Notes: generated by a model not told the origin, from the sequence alone. A stretch of 64,000 nucleotides of DNA from Enterobacter kobei (GCF_018323985.1 NZ_AP024590.1:1426001-1490000); one strand, 5' to 3'. Shown: positions 8,444 to 17,461, numbered from the stretch's first letter. Program-made: numbers and translations.

Positions 8444-8450
8444 TGGTGAA

Positions 8451-9653
8451 TCAGGCAGTCAGACGGTGGGCGTCTTGTGCGATGACCAGCTCTTCGTTGG
8501 TCGGGATAACCACCGCCGGGGTGGTGCCTTCTTTGTTGATGAACCCGGATTTGCCGAAACGGGCAGCCAGGTTACGTTCGTGATCAACATCGAAGCCCAG
8601 AACGCCCAGTTTGCCCAGAGTCAGTTCGCGTACCATGGCAGCGTTTTCACCGATACCACCGGTGAAGATCACGGCATCCAGACGACCGTCCATCAGCGCG
8701 GTGTATGAGCCGATGTATTTCGCCAGACGGTGGCAGTAAACGTCCATTGCACGTTTAGCGTCCGCTTTATCCGCGTAGTTGTCTTCAACATAACGGCAGT
8801 CGCTGGTGACTTCGGTCAGACCCAGCAGGCCGGACTGTTTGGTCAGCATGGTGTTGATTTCATCCACGCTCATGCCCAGGGTGTCGTGCAGGTGGAAGAT
8901 AATCGCCGGGTCGATGTCACCGGAACGGGTACCCATCACCAGACCTTCCAGCGGGGTCAGACCCATGGAGGTATCAACACATTTACCGTTACGGATTGCA
9001 GAAACAGAACCGCCGTTGCCCAGGTGGCAAGTGATGATGTTAACTTCTTCAACCGGCTTGTTCAGGACTTTCGCCGCTTCCTGAGTCACATAGAAATGGC
9101 TGGTGCCGTGTGCGCCATAACGACGTACGCCGTGCTCTTTGTACAGGCTGTACGGCAGCGCATAGAGGTAAGACTCTTCCGGCATGGTCTGATGGAACGC
9201 GGTGTCAAATACGGCCACGTTTTTGTCTTTCAGATTCGGGAAGGATTTCAGCGCTTCAGCGATACCGATCAGGTGAGCTGGGTTATGCAGCGGTGCGAAG
9301 GATGCAGAGTCTTTGATGCCCTGAATCACAGAGTCGTCGATCACTACGGAACTGGTGTATTTTTCTCCGCCGTGGACGATACGGTGACCAATTGCGGTCA
9401 GCTGCGCAGACAGTTCTGGTTTTTGTGCCAGAATAGTGTTAACGATAAAGTTCAGCGCTTCACTGTGAGCGGCGCCTGCACCTAAAGCCGCTTCTTGTTT
9501 GCTGCCGTCCATCTTCCACTTGATACGCGCTTCAGGCAGATGGAAACATTCGGCCAAACCAGAGAGGTACTCGTCACCGTTTACAGCATCGATAATTGCG
9601 AATTTCAGTGAGGAGCTACCGCAGTTCAGAACCAGTACTAACTTACTCGACAT
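8451..9653 (-). CDS. ackA: Acetate kinase
   Basis: A 400-residue acetate kinase, the usual length, converting acetyl phosphate and ADP to acetate and ATP. The N-terminal phosphate-binding signature LVLNCGSSSLKF occupies about residues 7-18. The second family signature includes MGTRSGDIDPA, and the ATP-site motif FTGGIGENA lies near residue 330, as expected for the ASKHA fold. It is the first gene of ackA-pta. The 338-bp gap upstream, shared with divergent yfbV, contains an FNR-like inverted repeat. Confidence 0.98.
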   Translation of the reverse strand: MSSKLVLVLNCGSSSLKFAIIDAVNGDEYLSGLAECFHLPEARIKWKMDGSKQEAALGAGAAHSEALNFIVNTILAQKPELSAQLTAIGHRIVHGGEKYTSSVVIDDSVIQGIKDSASFAPLHNPAHLIGIAEALKSFPNLKDKNVAVFDTAFHQTMPEESYLYALPYSLYKEHGVRRYGAHGTSHFYVTQEAAKVLNKPVEEVNIITCHLGNGGSVSAIRNGKCVDTSMGLTPLEGLVMGTRSGDIDPAIIFHLHDTLGMSVDEINTMLTKQSGLLGLTEVTSDCRYVEDNYADKADAKRAMDVYCHRLAKYIGSYTALMDGRLDAVIFTGGIGENAAMVRELTLGKLGVLGFDVDHERNLAARFGKSGFINKEGTTPAVVIPTNEELVIAQDAHRLTA

Positions 9654-9991
9654 GGAAGTACCTATTATTGATACGTGGCTAAAAAAACGTCAGTTGGTCT
9701 CACAGCGTAGCGTATGATGACGCTGACATTTATGATTAACATCATGCTCAGTTAACTTTTTTGCACGATGAAAAGGAATACTGATTATTTTATGCCATTT
9801 TGCGCAAATTTCAGTCAGTGGCATAATATTCATTATGTTGACGAGAGAAAGTTCATCAACTATGGCCAAATCAGGCTGAAACAGGATACCTGATAGCAGC
9901 GTGGTATGACAAAATATTTTGAACGTTGTCCCGAGCAGTTGTTGTTTTGCACAAATTTTTTAATTTTTATATGTGAAGTTGAGGTAACGCC
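9654..9991. promoter_or_regulatory. Divergent ackA / yfbV control region
   Basis: A 338-bp non-coding gap between divergent genes. The ATGATTAACATCAT at 9732-9745 has the TGAT-N4-ATCA core of an FNR/CRP-type site about 80 bp before ackA, and ackA-pta is known to respond to FNR and ArcA in E. coli. AT-rich tracts around 9776-9850 and 9950-9975 could hold promoters. No open reading frame of note. Confidence 0.5.
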
Positions 9992-10447
9992 ATGTCTGCA
10001 CCTGAAGATCGCCACGTGAGCTTTTTCAGTTTGTTTCGCCGGGGACAGCATTATGCGAAGACCTGGCCCATGGAAAAGAGCCTCGCTCCGCTGTTTATTG
10101 AAAACCGCACGATACGCGCCACGCGCTATGCCATTCGCTTTATGCCGCCGCTTGCGGTCTTCACCCTTTGCTGGCAGATCGCTCTTGGCGGTCAGCTTGG
10201 TCCGGCGGTCGCCACTGCGCTGTTTGCGCTGAGCCTGCCGATGCAGGGCTTGTGGTGGCTGGGCAAACGTTCGGTCACGCCATTACCGCCTTCCATCCTC
10301 CAGTGGTTTTATGAAGTGCGGGGCAAACTCCAGGAAGCGGGCCAGGCGCTGGCACCTGTTGAAGGCAAACCCGATTATCAGGCGCTGGCTGACACGCTTA
10401 AGCGCGCCTTCAAACAACTGGATAAAACTTTCCTGGATGATTTGTAA
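9992..10447 (+). CDS. yfbV: UPF0208 inner-membrane protein YfbV
   Basis: A 151-residue protein of the UPF0208 family. Two hydrophobic segments at about 46-65 and 69-91 form a membrane hairpin; the N-terminus (about 40 residues) and C-terminus are polar. In E. coli, YfbV has been implicated in insulating the Ter macrodomain of the chromosome from its flanks; the mechanism is not known. TTGAGGTAA lies before ATG 9992. The gene is divergent from ackA and is followed by its own intrinsic terminator, so it appears to be a single-gene unit. Confidence 0.95.
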   Translation: MSAPEDRHVSFFSLFRRGQHYAKTWPMEKSLAPLFIENRTIRATRYAIRFMPPLAVFTLCWQIALGGQLGPAVATALFALSLPMQGLWWLGKRSVTPLPPSILQWFYEVRGKLQEAGQALAPVEGKPDYQALADTLKRAFKQLDKTFLDDL

Positions 10448-10473
10448 TTCCCCCATGATTACGCATATAAAGA

Positions 10474-10503
10474 AGGCACATAATTTATGTGCCTCTTTTT
10501 TTT
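10474..10503 (+). terminator. Intrinsic terminator of yfbV
   Basis: AGGCACATAA / TTATGTGCCT is a 10-bp perfect stem around a single T (in practice a slightly larger loop), followed by C and eight T's. Confidence 0.88.
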
Positions 10504-10528
10504 GCCGTGAAGTAATGAGGAGTAACGA

Positions 10529-11023
10529 ATGGAAATGACTAACGCCCAACGCCTGATCCTGTCGAATCAGTACAAAATGATGACCATGCTGGATCCGACT
10601 AACGCCGAGCGCTATCGCCGCCTGCAGACCATCGTGGAACGGGGTTTTGGCCTGCAAATGCGCGAACTGGATCGTGAATTCGGTGAGTTGCCGGAAGAGA
10701 CCTGCCGGGTGGTAATCGACATTATGGAGATGTACCACGCGCTGCACGTCTCCTGGACCAACCTGAAAGAGGCGCAGACCATCGACGAACGTCGTGTCAC
10801 TTTCCTCGGCTTCGATGCGGCAACGGAATCGCGTTACCTCAGCTATGTTCGATTCATGGTGAATACCGAAGGGCGCTACACCGATTTTGATGCCGGTACC
10901 CACGGCTTCAATGCCCAGACCCCAATGTGGGAAAAATACCAGCGTATGCTGGGTGCATGGCACGCCTGCCCGCGTCAGTACCATCTGAGCGCCAACGAAA
11001 TTAACCAGATTATTAACGCCTGA
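10529..11023 (+). CDS. yfbU: UPF0304 protein YfbU
   Basis: A 164-residue soluble protein almost identical in pattern to E. coli YfbU, including the conserved stretches LQMRELDREFGEL, ERRVTFLGFDAATESRY and the C-terminal LSANEINQIINA. It is mostly helical by composition. The family has no established biochemical function; a deleterious effect of over-expression has been reported. The start at 10529 is preceded by TGAGGAG about 7 bases upstream. hxpA begins 10 bp after its stop, so the two genes probably form one transcript ending at the terminator near 11704. Confidence 0.96.
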   Translation: MEMTNAQRLILSNQYKMMTMLDPTNAERYRRLQTIVERGFGLQMRELDREFGELPEETCRVVIDIMEMYHALHVSWTNLKEAQTIDERRVTFLGFDAATESRYLSYVRFMVNTEGRYTDFDAGTHGFNAQTPMWEKYQRMLGAWHACPRQYHLSANEINQIINA

Positions 11024-11033
11024 GGAACTGCCT

Positions 11034-11693
11034 GTGCTGTGTAAAGGATTTCTGTTTGACCTGGACGGTACGCTGGTGGACTCGCTGCCCGCCGTTGAGC
11101 GCGCATGGTGTAACTGGGCGGACCGTTTTGGCATCGCGCACGATGAGGTGCTGAATTTTATCCACGGCAAACAGGCCATCACCTCGCTGCGCCACTTTAT
11201 GCAAGGGCGCAGCGAGGACGAGATCGCTGCGGAATTTACCCGTCTGGAAGGGATCGAAGCCAGCGACACTACCGGTATTATTGCGCTACCGGGCGCGGTG
11301 GCATTACTGACGCATCTCGACGCGCTGGATATTCCCTGGGCGATTGTCACGTCAGGCTCTATGCCGGTTGCCCGTGCGCGTCATCAGGCGGCGGGGTTAC
11401 CGTCGCCGCAGGTGTTCGTCACCGCCGAACAGGTGAAACGCGGCAAACCGGAGCCTGATGCTTATCTGCTGGGCGCACAGTTGCTTGGCCTGCCGGCAGA
11501 AGACTGTGTGGTGGTGGAAGATGCCTCCGCCGGGATCCTTTCCGGCCTGGCGGCGGGTTGTCATGTCATTTCGGTGAACGCGCCGGAAAACGCACCGCGG
11601 CTCGATGAGGTGGACTTTGTGCTGCAAAGCCTGGAGGCGCTGGTCATTACCCGGCGTCCCGATGGTGACGTTGATGTACAAATTAACGCCTGA
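11034..11693 (+). CDS. hxpA: Sugar phosphatase, HAD superfamily (HxpA/YfbT)
   Basis: A 219-residue HAD phosphatase starting at GTG 11034, with the TGAGG that spans the yfbU stop serving as its ribosome binding site. Motif I is DLDGT (residues 9-13); Asp9 is the nucleophile and Asp11 the general acid. Motif II is VTSG, the motif III lysine lies in KRGKPEPDAYLLG, and motif IV is VVVEDASAG. A helical cap domain lies between motifs I and II. E. coli YfbT/HxpA dephosphorylates hexitol phosphates and other small sugar phosphates. Its close coupling to yfbU is conserved. Confidence 0.94.
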   Translation: MLCKGFLFDLDGTLVDSLPAVERAWCNWADRFGIAHDEVLNFIHGKQAITSLRHFMQGRSEDEIAAEFTRLEGIEASDTTGIIALPGAVALLTHLDALDIPWAIVTSGSMPVARARHQAAGLPSPQVFVTAEQVKRGKPEPDAYLLGAQLLGLPAEDCVVVEDASAGILSGLAAGCHVISVNAPENAPRLDEVDFVLQSLEALVITRRPDGDVDVQINA

Positions 11694-11703
11694 TTGCATG
11701 ATA

Positions 11704-11729
11704 TAGCCCCATCACGATGGGGCTTTTTT
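11704..11729 (+). terminator. Intrinsic terminator after hxpA
   Basis: AGCCCCAT / ATGGGGCT stem with loop CACG, followed by TTTTTT. It separates hxpA from yfbS. Confidence 0.87.
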
Positions 11730-11769
11730 ATGGCACAATTCTTACCCACTCAACAAATAAGGATATCTG

Positions 11770-13602
11770 GTGAACGGGGAATTAATTTGGGTTCTGAGTC
11801 TGCTGGGCGTGGCCATTGTCCTTTTTGCCACCGGCAAGGTGCGCATGGACGCCGTTGCGCTGCTGGTGATCATCGCCTTTGTGCTCAGCGGCACCTTAAC
11901 GCTTAGCGAAGCCTTTTCCGGCTTCAGCGATCCTAACGTCATTCTTATCGCCGCGCTCTTTGTCATGGGCGACGGTCTGGTGCGTACCGGCGTCGCCACC
12001 AGCATGGGCGCGTGGCTGGTCAAAGTAGCGGGCAGCAGCGAAACCAAAATGCTGGTGATGCTGATGATCACCGTCGCAGGGCTCGGGGCTTTTATGAGCT
12101 CGACCGGCGTGGTCGCCATTTTTATTCCCGTCGTGCTCAGCGTCTCGATGCGCATGAAAACCTCGCCGTCGCGGCTGATGATGCCGCTCAGCTTCGCCGG
12201 GCTGATCAGCGGCATGATGACGCTGGTCGCCACGCCGCCCAATCTGGTGGTCAACAGCGAGCTGCTGCGCGAAGGGCTGGCAGGCTTTAACTTTTTCAGC
12301 GTCACGCCGCTGGGGCTGGTGATCCTCGGGCTTGGCATTTTGTACATGCTGATGATGCGTTTTGCGCTGAAAGGCGAGCAGCAGGAGCATCAGCGCGATG
12401 GCTGGAAGCGGCGCACCTTCCGCGACTTAATCAAAGAGTATCGCCTGACCGGGCGGGCGCGACGGCTGGCGATCCGCCCCGGCTCGCCAATGATTGGTCA
12501 GCGGCTGGACGATCTCAAACTACGCGAGCGCTACGGCGCGAACGTTATCGCCGTTGAACGCTGGCGGCATTTCCGTCGCGTGATGGTCAACGTCAACGGT
12601 GTGTCTGAATTCCGCGCCCGCGATGTATTGCTGATCGATATGTCGGCGGCGGATGTCGATCTACGTGAATTTTGTAGCGAACAGCAACTGGAGCCGATGA
12701 TCCTGCGTGGCGAGTATTTTTCCGACCAGGCGCTGGATGTCGGGATGGCGGAAGTGTCGCTGATCCCGAATTCTGAACTGATCGGCAAAACGGTGCGTGA
12801 AATCGGCTTTCGCAGCCGCTACGGCCTGAACGTGGTGGGTATCAAGCGCGACGGCAGCGCCATTGACGGCGCTATCGTTGATGAGCCGCTGGCGCTGGGG
12901 GATATTTTTCTGGTGATCGGCAACTGGAAGCTCATTTCCGCGCTCGGGCAGAAAGGGCGCGATTTTGTGGTGCTGAATATGCCCGCGGAAGAGAGCGATG
13001 CGTCGCCCGCGCACAGTCAGGCACCTCATGCCATTTTTTGTCTGGTGCTGATGATCGCCCTGATGCTGACCGATGAGATCCCCAACCCCATTGCGGCCAT
13101 TATTGCCTGTCTGCTGATGGGCAAGTTTCGCTGTATTGACGCGGAAAGCGCATGGCGAGCCATTCACTGGCCGAGCATTATTCTTATCGTCGGCATGATG
13201 CCCTTTGCACTGGCGCTGCAAAAAACCGGTGGCGTCGATCTGGCGGTGAAAGGGTTGATGCAGTTCGGCGGCGGCTACGGGCCACACATGATGCTGCTCT
13301 GCCTGTTCGTGCTGTGCGCCACCATTGGCCTGTTCATCTCCAATACCGCCACGGCGGTGCTGATGGCACCTATTGCACTGGCGACCGCAAAATCCATGGA
13401 ATTATCGCCATATCCTTTCGCGATGATGGTCGCCATGGCAGCCTCGGCGGCCTTTATGACGCCGGTGTCATCGCCGGTTAATACCTTAGTGCTGGGGCCG
13501 GGGAATTACAGGTTCAGTGATTTTGTGAAGATTGGCGTGCCGTTCACCTTAATGGTGATGGTAGTGTGCGTGGTGTTGATCCCGGTATTATTTCCGTTTT
13601 AG
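11770..13602 (+). CDS. yfbS: SLC13/DASS-type transporter with two TrkA-C domains (YfbS)
   Basis: A 610-residue inner-membrane protein starting at GTG 11770 (AAGGATAT upstream). About ten to twelve transmembrane segments are split into two blocks, residues 1-200 and 415-610. Between them are two RCK_C/TrkA-C-like regulatory domains at roughly 215-300 and 310-395. The first block contains the family hairpin region SSTGVVAIFIPVV and the ligand-site-like TPPNLVVNSELLR; the second block ends with TPVSSPVNTLVLGPGNYR. The architecture matches the YfbS/CitT-like divalent anion:sodium symporter superfamily. The E. coli substrate is not established. It converges with yfbR across a REP element. Confidence 0.93.
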   Translation: MNGELIWVLSLLGVAIVLFATGKVRMDAVALLVIIAFVLSGTLTLSEAFSGFSDPNVILIAALFVMGDGLVRTGVATSMGAWLVKVAGSSETKMLVMLMITVAGLGAFMSSTGVVAIFIPVVLSVSMRMKTSPSRLMMPLSFAGLISGMMTLVATPPNLVVNSELLREGLAGFNFFSVTPLGLVILGLGILYMLMMRFALKGEQQEHQRDGWKRRTFRDLIKEYRLTGRARRLAIRPGSPMIGQRLDDLKLRERYGANVIAVERWRHFRRVMVNVNGVSEFRARDVLLIDMSAADVDLREFCSEQQLEPMILRGEYFSDQALDVGMAEVSLIPNSELIGKTVREIGFRSRYGLNVVGIKRDGSAIDGAIVDEPLALGDIFLVIGNWKLISALGQKGRDFVVLNMPAEESDASPAHSQAPHAIFCLVLMIALMLTDEIPNPIAAIIACLLMGKFRCIDAESAWRAIHWPSIILIVGMMPFALALQKTGGVDLAVKGLMQFGGGYGPHMMLLCLFVLCATIGLFISNTATAVLMAPIALATAKSMELSPYPFAMMVAMAASAAFMTPVSSPVNTLVLGPGNYRFSDFVKIGVPFTLMVMVVCVVLIPVLFPF

Positions 13603-13607
13603 CGGTA

Positions 13608-13652
13608 AGCCCGGCAAAAATGTCGGCCCGGCAAGCGCAGCGCCGCCGGGCA
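13608..13652. repeat. REP element between yfbS and yfbR
   Basis: A palindrome of the form GCCCGGCAAGCGCAGCGCCG..GGC lies in the 56-bp gap between convergent stops. It is the usual REP core and may act as a bidirectional transcript end stabiliser. Confidence 0.8.
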
Positions 13653-13658
13653 GGGCCG

Positions 13659-14258
13659 TCAGAGTGGCGAATCCGTGCTGATTTCATCCAGCGACAGCTG
13701 AAAACTCGGCACAAACACCGCCATAAAATAATCCATCTCCTCGCTGCGTCGCGCGGCGAGGGTTTTTTCCAGCCGCGACTTCGCCAGCAAAAATTCATTA
13801 TTGCCGGCTGAGAGCTCTTCCAGACATTTCAGGTAGGCGCACAGGGCATCCGCCTGTTTGACGATCAGCTTTTCTTCTTCGCTGTACTGATGCTCATCGA
13901 TCAGCGGCGCAAAAATATCCCGCAGCTCTTCCGGCACCATATCCACCAGCTTCTGCTGGGCGATCTTCTCAATCGCTTTGTATTCCTGGGCGATCTGCGA
14001 ATTAAAATATTTAACCGGCGTCGGCAGATCGCCGGTCAGGACTTCCGAGGCATCGTGATACATCGCCAGCAGGGCAATGCGTTCGGCATTGACGTTCCCG
14101 TTGAACTTGCGGTTTTTAATCGCCGCCAGCGCATGGGCAACCATCGCCACCTGTAAACTGTGCTCAGAGACGTTTTCCGTGCGCACATTGCGCATCAGTG
14201 GCCAGCGATTGATTAATTTAAGACGGGAGAGATGGGCGAAGAAATGACTTTGACTCAT
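13659..14258 (-). CDS. yfbR: 5'-deoxynucleotidase YfbR (HD domain)
   Basis: A 199-residue HD-domain nucleotidase. The reading frame is open upstream for another 60 codons, but start ATG 14258 gives MSQSHFFAHLSRLKL, which matches the family N-terminus and its usual length. The metal ligands are visible as EHSLQVA (His around 33), the HD pair in AMYHDASE and a later Asp in VKQADALCAYLK. YfbR removes phosphate from dNMPs, notably dCMP/dUMP-related intermediates in a dUMP salvage route. It lies 80 bp downstream of alaA in the same direction; a stable hairpin at 14306-14330 lies in the gap. Confidence 0.95.
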   Translation of the reverse strand: MSQSHFFAHLSRLKLINRWPLMRNVRTENVSEHSLQVAMVAHALAAIKNRKFNGNVNAERIALLAMYHDASEVLTGDLPTPVKYFNSQIAQEYKAIEKIAQQKLVDMVPEELRDIFAPLIDEHQYSEEEKLIVKQADALCAYLKCLEELSAGNNEFLLAKSRLEKTLAARRSEEMDYFMAVFVPSFQLSLDEISTDSPL

Positions 14259-14305
14259 GGGTAACCTGTCGGTGGCAACAACGTAAACCCATTGTGCCCG
14301 CAGAG

Positions 14306-14330
14306 CGGGGGAAGATGCAAACTTCCCCCG
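14306..14330 (-). terminator. Hairpin between alaA and yfbR
   Basis: CGGGGGAAG / CTTCCCCCG is a 9-bp perfect stem with a 7-base loop just after the alaA stop. No T-run follows in the alaA direction, so it is more likely an RNA 3'-end or processing structure than a full terminator. Confidence 0.4.
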
Positions 14331-14338
14331 TATGCCGG

Positions 14339-15553
14339 TTACTGGTGATAACCAGAGAGGAAACGGCCAAAGCGGGTAATAGACATCTCCAGATCGTCGA
14401 GGCGCGGCAGCGTCACGATGCGCACGTGATCCGGCCACGGCCAGTTGAACGCCGTTCCCTGCACCAGCAGCACTTTTTCCTGCAGCAGGAAATCGAGCAC
14501 CATTTTCTGGTCATCATGAATATTGAAGCGTTTCGCATCAATTTTCGGGAACATATAGAGCGCGCCCTTCGGCCTGGTGCAGGAGACGCCAGGAATATCG
14601 TTGATCAGCTCCCACGCGCGGTTGCGCTGCTCGTACAGGCGTCCACCCGGTACAATGAACTCGCTGATGCTTTGATAACCGCCGAGTGCGGTCTGAATGG
14701 CATGCTGTGCCGGGACGTTGGCACACAGGCGCATTGACGCCAGCATCTCCAGCCCTTCGATATAGCCTTTGGCGTGTTTTTTCGGGCCGTTCAGCACCAT
14801 CCAGCCCTGACGGAAGCCCGCCACGCGATAGGTTTTGGACAGACCATTAAAGGTAATAGTCAGCAGATCCGGTGCCAGCGGGGCAATAGAATGGTGTTCG
14901 GCATCGTCATAAAGAATTTTGTCGTAGATCTCATCGGCGAAAATGATCAGGTTATGCTGACGGGCGATCTCGACGATCTCCAGTAGCAGCTCCTTTGAAT
15001 AGACCGCGCCGGTCGGGTTGTTCGGGTTGATGATCACGATGCCGCGGGTGCGGGGGGTAATTTTCGCACGAATGTCGTCGAGATCCGGGAACCAGTCGGA
15101 TGATTCGTCGCAAATATAGTGCACGGCTTTACCGCTGGAGAGCGCGACGGCGGCGGTCCATAACGGATAGTCCGGCGCGGGCACCAGCATTTCATCGCCG
15201 CTGTTCAGCAACGCCTGCATGGATTGCACGATAAGCTCGGATACGCCGTTGCCGATGTAAATATCTTCTACGGTGACATCGCGCATGCCGCGCGCCTGGT
15301 AATGCTGCATGATCGCTTTACGGGCGGAGTACAGTCCCTTGGAATCGCAATATCCCTGTGCGGTCGGGAGATTACGAATTACGTCAACCAGGATTTCATC
15401 CGGAGCTTCAAAGCCAAAGGGCGCGGGGTTGCCGATATTGAGCTTGAGAACTTTGTTGCCTTCTTCTTCCAGGCGTTTCGCTTCTTTAAGCACCGGGCCA
15501 CGAATGTCGTAACAGACGTTATCTAACTTGCTGGATTTTTCGATGGGTGACAT
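14339..15553 (-). CDS. alaA: Glutamate-pyruvate aminotransferase AlaA
   Basis: A 404-residue PLP-dependent aminotransferase, fold type I, class I/II, one residue shorter than E. coli AlaA. The Schiff-base lysine is Lys240 in FNGLSKTYRVAGFR. Other cofactor contacts are NPNNPTGAVYS (about 176-186) and DEIYDKILYD (about 207-216). AlaA makes alanine from pyruvate and glutamate and is one of the main alanine-synthesising transaminases in E. coli. It is divergent from lrhA across an unusually long non-coding gap of 892 bp and leads the pair alaA-yfbR. Confidence 0.97.
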   Translation of the reverse strand: MSPIEKSSKLDNVCYDIRGPVLKEAKRLEEEGNKVLKLNIGNPAPFGFEAPDEILVDVIRNLPTAQGYCDSKGLYSARKAIMQHYQARGMRDVTVEDIYIGNGVSELIVQSMQALLNSGDEMLVPAPDYPLWTAAVALSSGKAVHYICDESSDWFPDLDDIRAKITPRTRGIVIINPNNPTGAVYSKELLLEIVEIARQHNLIIFADEIYDKILYDDAEHHSIAPLAPDLLTITFNGLSKTYRVAGFRQGWMVLNGPKKHAKGYIEGLEMLASMRLCANVPAQHAIQTALGGYQSISEFIVPGGRLYEQRNRAWELINDIPGVSCTRPKGALYMFPKIDAKRFNIHDDQKMVLDFLLQEKVLLVQGTAFNWPWPDHVRIVTLPRLDDLEMSITRFGRFLSGYHQ

Positions 15554-16445
15554 GAATCTTTGACCTTATAGCTGTTATTGGCCACTCCCTGCCATGGAAG
15601 TCAGCACGGAATAATGTACTCCGCCGAGGGGCAGTTTAGAAGGCTTTGCAGAAGAAGATTTTGCGTGCCGGCGCTGTGGGGCAGTGGAGGTTAACGCTGG
15701 GAAAGTCACTTGCTGTCCAGTTAATATTCCTGTTTAATTTTTCTGTAAAGTGCTTCGCGTTGCCTTAACGAAAATTACAAGGTGTTTACGCTAAAATGCG
15801 AAAGCGCTGGTATATCAGCATAAGCGGCGCGTAACAGGGTCTGGCTGTTCAAAAGCAGGCTTGCGAGTATTGGTTAGGGGTATTAATGAATTATCATTTT
15901 ATCAATTAATATTTATTTAATATTATGATTGAAAAATCAGGGTGACGGTAAATATTAATAAGTCTAAGCTACCTCTCCGGTCTGCTGAAGCATCAGAACA
16001 TTCCCAATAACACTTATAAATATAAGGTTTTTGCGGTAAGATGCCTGTCACAAATGTCGGTTATGCCGGGAATCTGGCGAATGCCATATCTATTACAAAA
16101 TTTAATGTGTTGTTATTACAGCATTTTATTTTGTCATCGATAATAAAGTTGTATTGCCAGAAACAATTGTAGCTCCCGGTCGTAAGCGCAAGTGAATGTA
16201 AATTGAGATAAAGATTTTACCAGCTAATGTTTGTTTACTTATATCCTCCACAGGATAAGCAGACAAAAATAAGACCATAAGCAGGATTTGCCAGATAAGC
16301 CTGCGAAATAGATGACCATGACTGTGTCAGGTCGAGATATGCGACCTGTCGCCGCTGGATGCACGTTTTAAATGGAATTACTTCTTTCTTACGAACACAG
16401 CAAATACCGGGCGGTGGAATACGGGCCACCTGGGAGTGAAAAAAT
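15554..16445. promoter_or_regulatory. Long alaA-lrhA intergenic region
   Basis: This is 892 bp without a credible gene. The stretch 15880-16230 is strongly AT-rich (runs such as ATCAATTAATATTTATTTAA), suiting H-NS-type silencing and several promoters. E. coli lrhA is known to have a long untranslated leader, be autoregulated and be controlled by RcsAB, so part of this is probably lrhA leader. The stretch next to lrhA (about 16230-16445) is less AT-rich. I see no tRNA and no convincing small RNA, but one cannot be excluded by eye. Confidence 0.5.
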
Positions 16446-17384
16446 ATGATAAATGCAAATCGTCCGATACTAAATCTCGACCTCGATCTGCTGAGAACCT
16501 TTGTTGCGGTTGCCGATCTCAACACTTTTGCGGCAGCAGCGGCGGCAGTTTGCCGCACACAGTCAGCGGTCAGTCAGCAAATGCAGCGTCTCGAACAACT
16601 GGTAGGCAAAGAACTGTTTGCCCGTCATGGTCGTAACAAACTGTTGACCGAGCATGGCATCCAGTTGCTGGGCTATGCGCGTAAAATTCTGCGCTTCAAT
16701 GATGAAGCCTGTACTTCGTTGATGTTCAGTAACATCCAGGGCGTGCTGACCATCGGCGCGTCTGACGAATCCGCAGACACCATTTTGCCGTTTTTGTTAA
16801 ACCGTATCAGCGCGGTGTATCCAAAGATTGCGTTGGACGTGCGCGTGAAACGCACGCCCTTTATTCTCGATATGCTGGAGAATAACGAAGTGGATCTGGC
16901 GGTCAGCACCTATCGGCCAGCCCCGTTTGAGTCGCTGACGCTGCGCCGTTCGCCAACCCACTGGTATTGCGCGGCTGAATATGTGCTGCAAAAAGGCGAT
17001 CCGCTGCCGCTGGTACTGCTGGAAGAGCCGAGCGCACTGCGCGACACGGTTATCCATACTCTGAATGCGGCGGACATTCCCTGGCGCATGGCGTATGTCG
17101 CCTCCACGCTCGCTGCGGTTAAAGCCGCCGTGAAAGCGGGGCTGGGCATTACCGCCCGTCCGGTGGAGATGATGAGCCCGGATCTGCGTGTGCTGGGGCA
17201 ATTCGACGGTTTGCCGCCGCTGGCCGATACCGAGTATGTGCTGTGCCATAATGCGCAGGCAGAAAACGAACTGGCGCAGGTGGTCTTCCAGGCGATGGAG
17301 AATTACCATACTCCCTGGCAATACAGCACCGTTACTCCCCATGAGGGAGGGGATCCCCTCATCGTTGAGCACGATGCGGAGTAA
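16446..17384 (+). CDS. lrhA: LysR-family regulator LrhA (repressor of flhDC motility control)
   Basis: A 312-residue LysR-type transcription factor matching LrhA/HexA/PecT. The winged helix-turn-helix occupies about residues 14-70 (LDLLRTFVAVADLNTFAAAA.. SAVSQQMQRLEQLVG), followed by the two-lobe effector domain. In E. coli it represses flhDC and so flagella and chemotaxis genes, and affects RpoS and type 1 fimbriae. The N-terminal 120 residues are nearly invariant relative to E. coli, while the effector domain is clearly more diverged (for example 138-175), as is usual within genera of this family. It lies directly before nuo in the same direction, as in E. coli. Confidence 0.97.
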   Translation: MINANRPILNLDLDLLRTFVAVADLNTFAAAAAAVCRTQSAVSQQMQRLEQLVGKELFARHGRNKLLTEHGIQLLGYARKILRFNDEACTSLMFSNIQGVLTIGASDESADTILPFLLNRISAVYPKIALDVRVKRTPFILDMLENNEVDLAVSTYRPAPFESLTLRRSPTHWYCAAEYVLQKGDPLPLVLLEEPSALRDTVIHTLNAADIPWRMAYVASTLAAVKAAVKAGLGITARPVEMMSPDLRVLGQFDGLPPLADTEYVLCHNAQAENELAQVVFQAMENYHTPWQYSTVTPHEGGDPLIVEHDAE

Positions 17385-17427
17385 CCACGCTGTTTTAAAC
17401 TCGTAACAAAATGTAATTGCACACGCC

Positions 17428-17461
17428 AAACCAAAGGTGACCAGAATGTCACCTTTGGTTT
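17428..17461 (+). terminator. Perfect 14-bp inverted repeat after lrhA
   Basis: AAACCAAAGGTGAC / GTCACCTTTGGTTT with loop CAGAAT lies 43 bp after the lrhA stop. The 3' arm ends in TTT and is followed by AAAAAG, so it resembles a terminator whose T-run is short. It may also work as a transcript 3'-end structure on either strand. Confidence 0.6.

Noticed and set aside
6830..8449. 539-codon open frame on the + strand opposite pta
   Set aside because: It is antisense to an unmistakable Pta over its whole length, has no family resemblance, and reflects codon bias of a highly expressed gene.
16235..16558. 107-codon antisense frame overlapping the lrhA start
   Set aside because: Overlaps the conserved HTH of lrhA and has alanine-run composition arising from that coding strand; no ribosome binding site.
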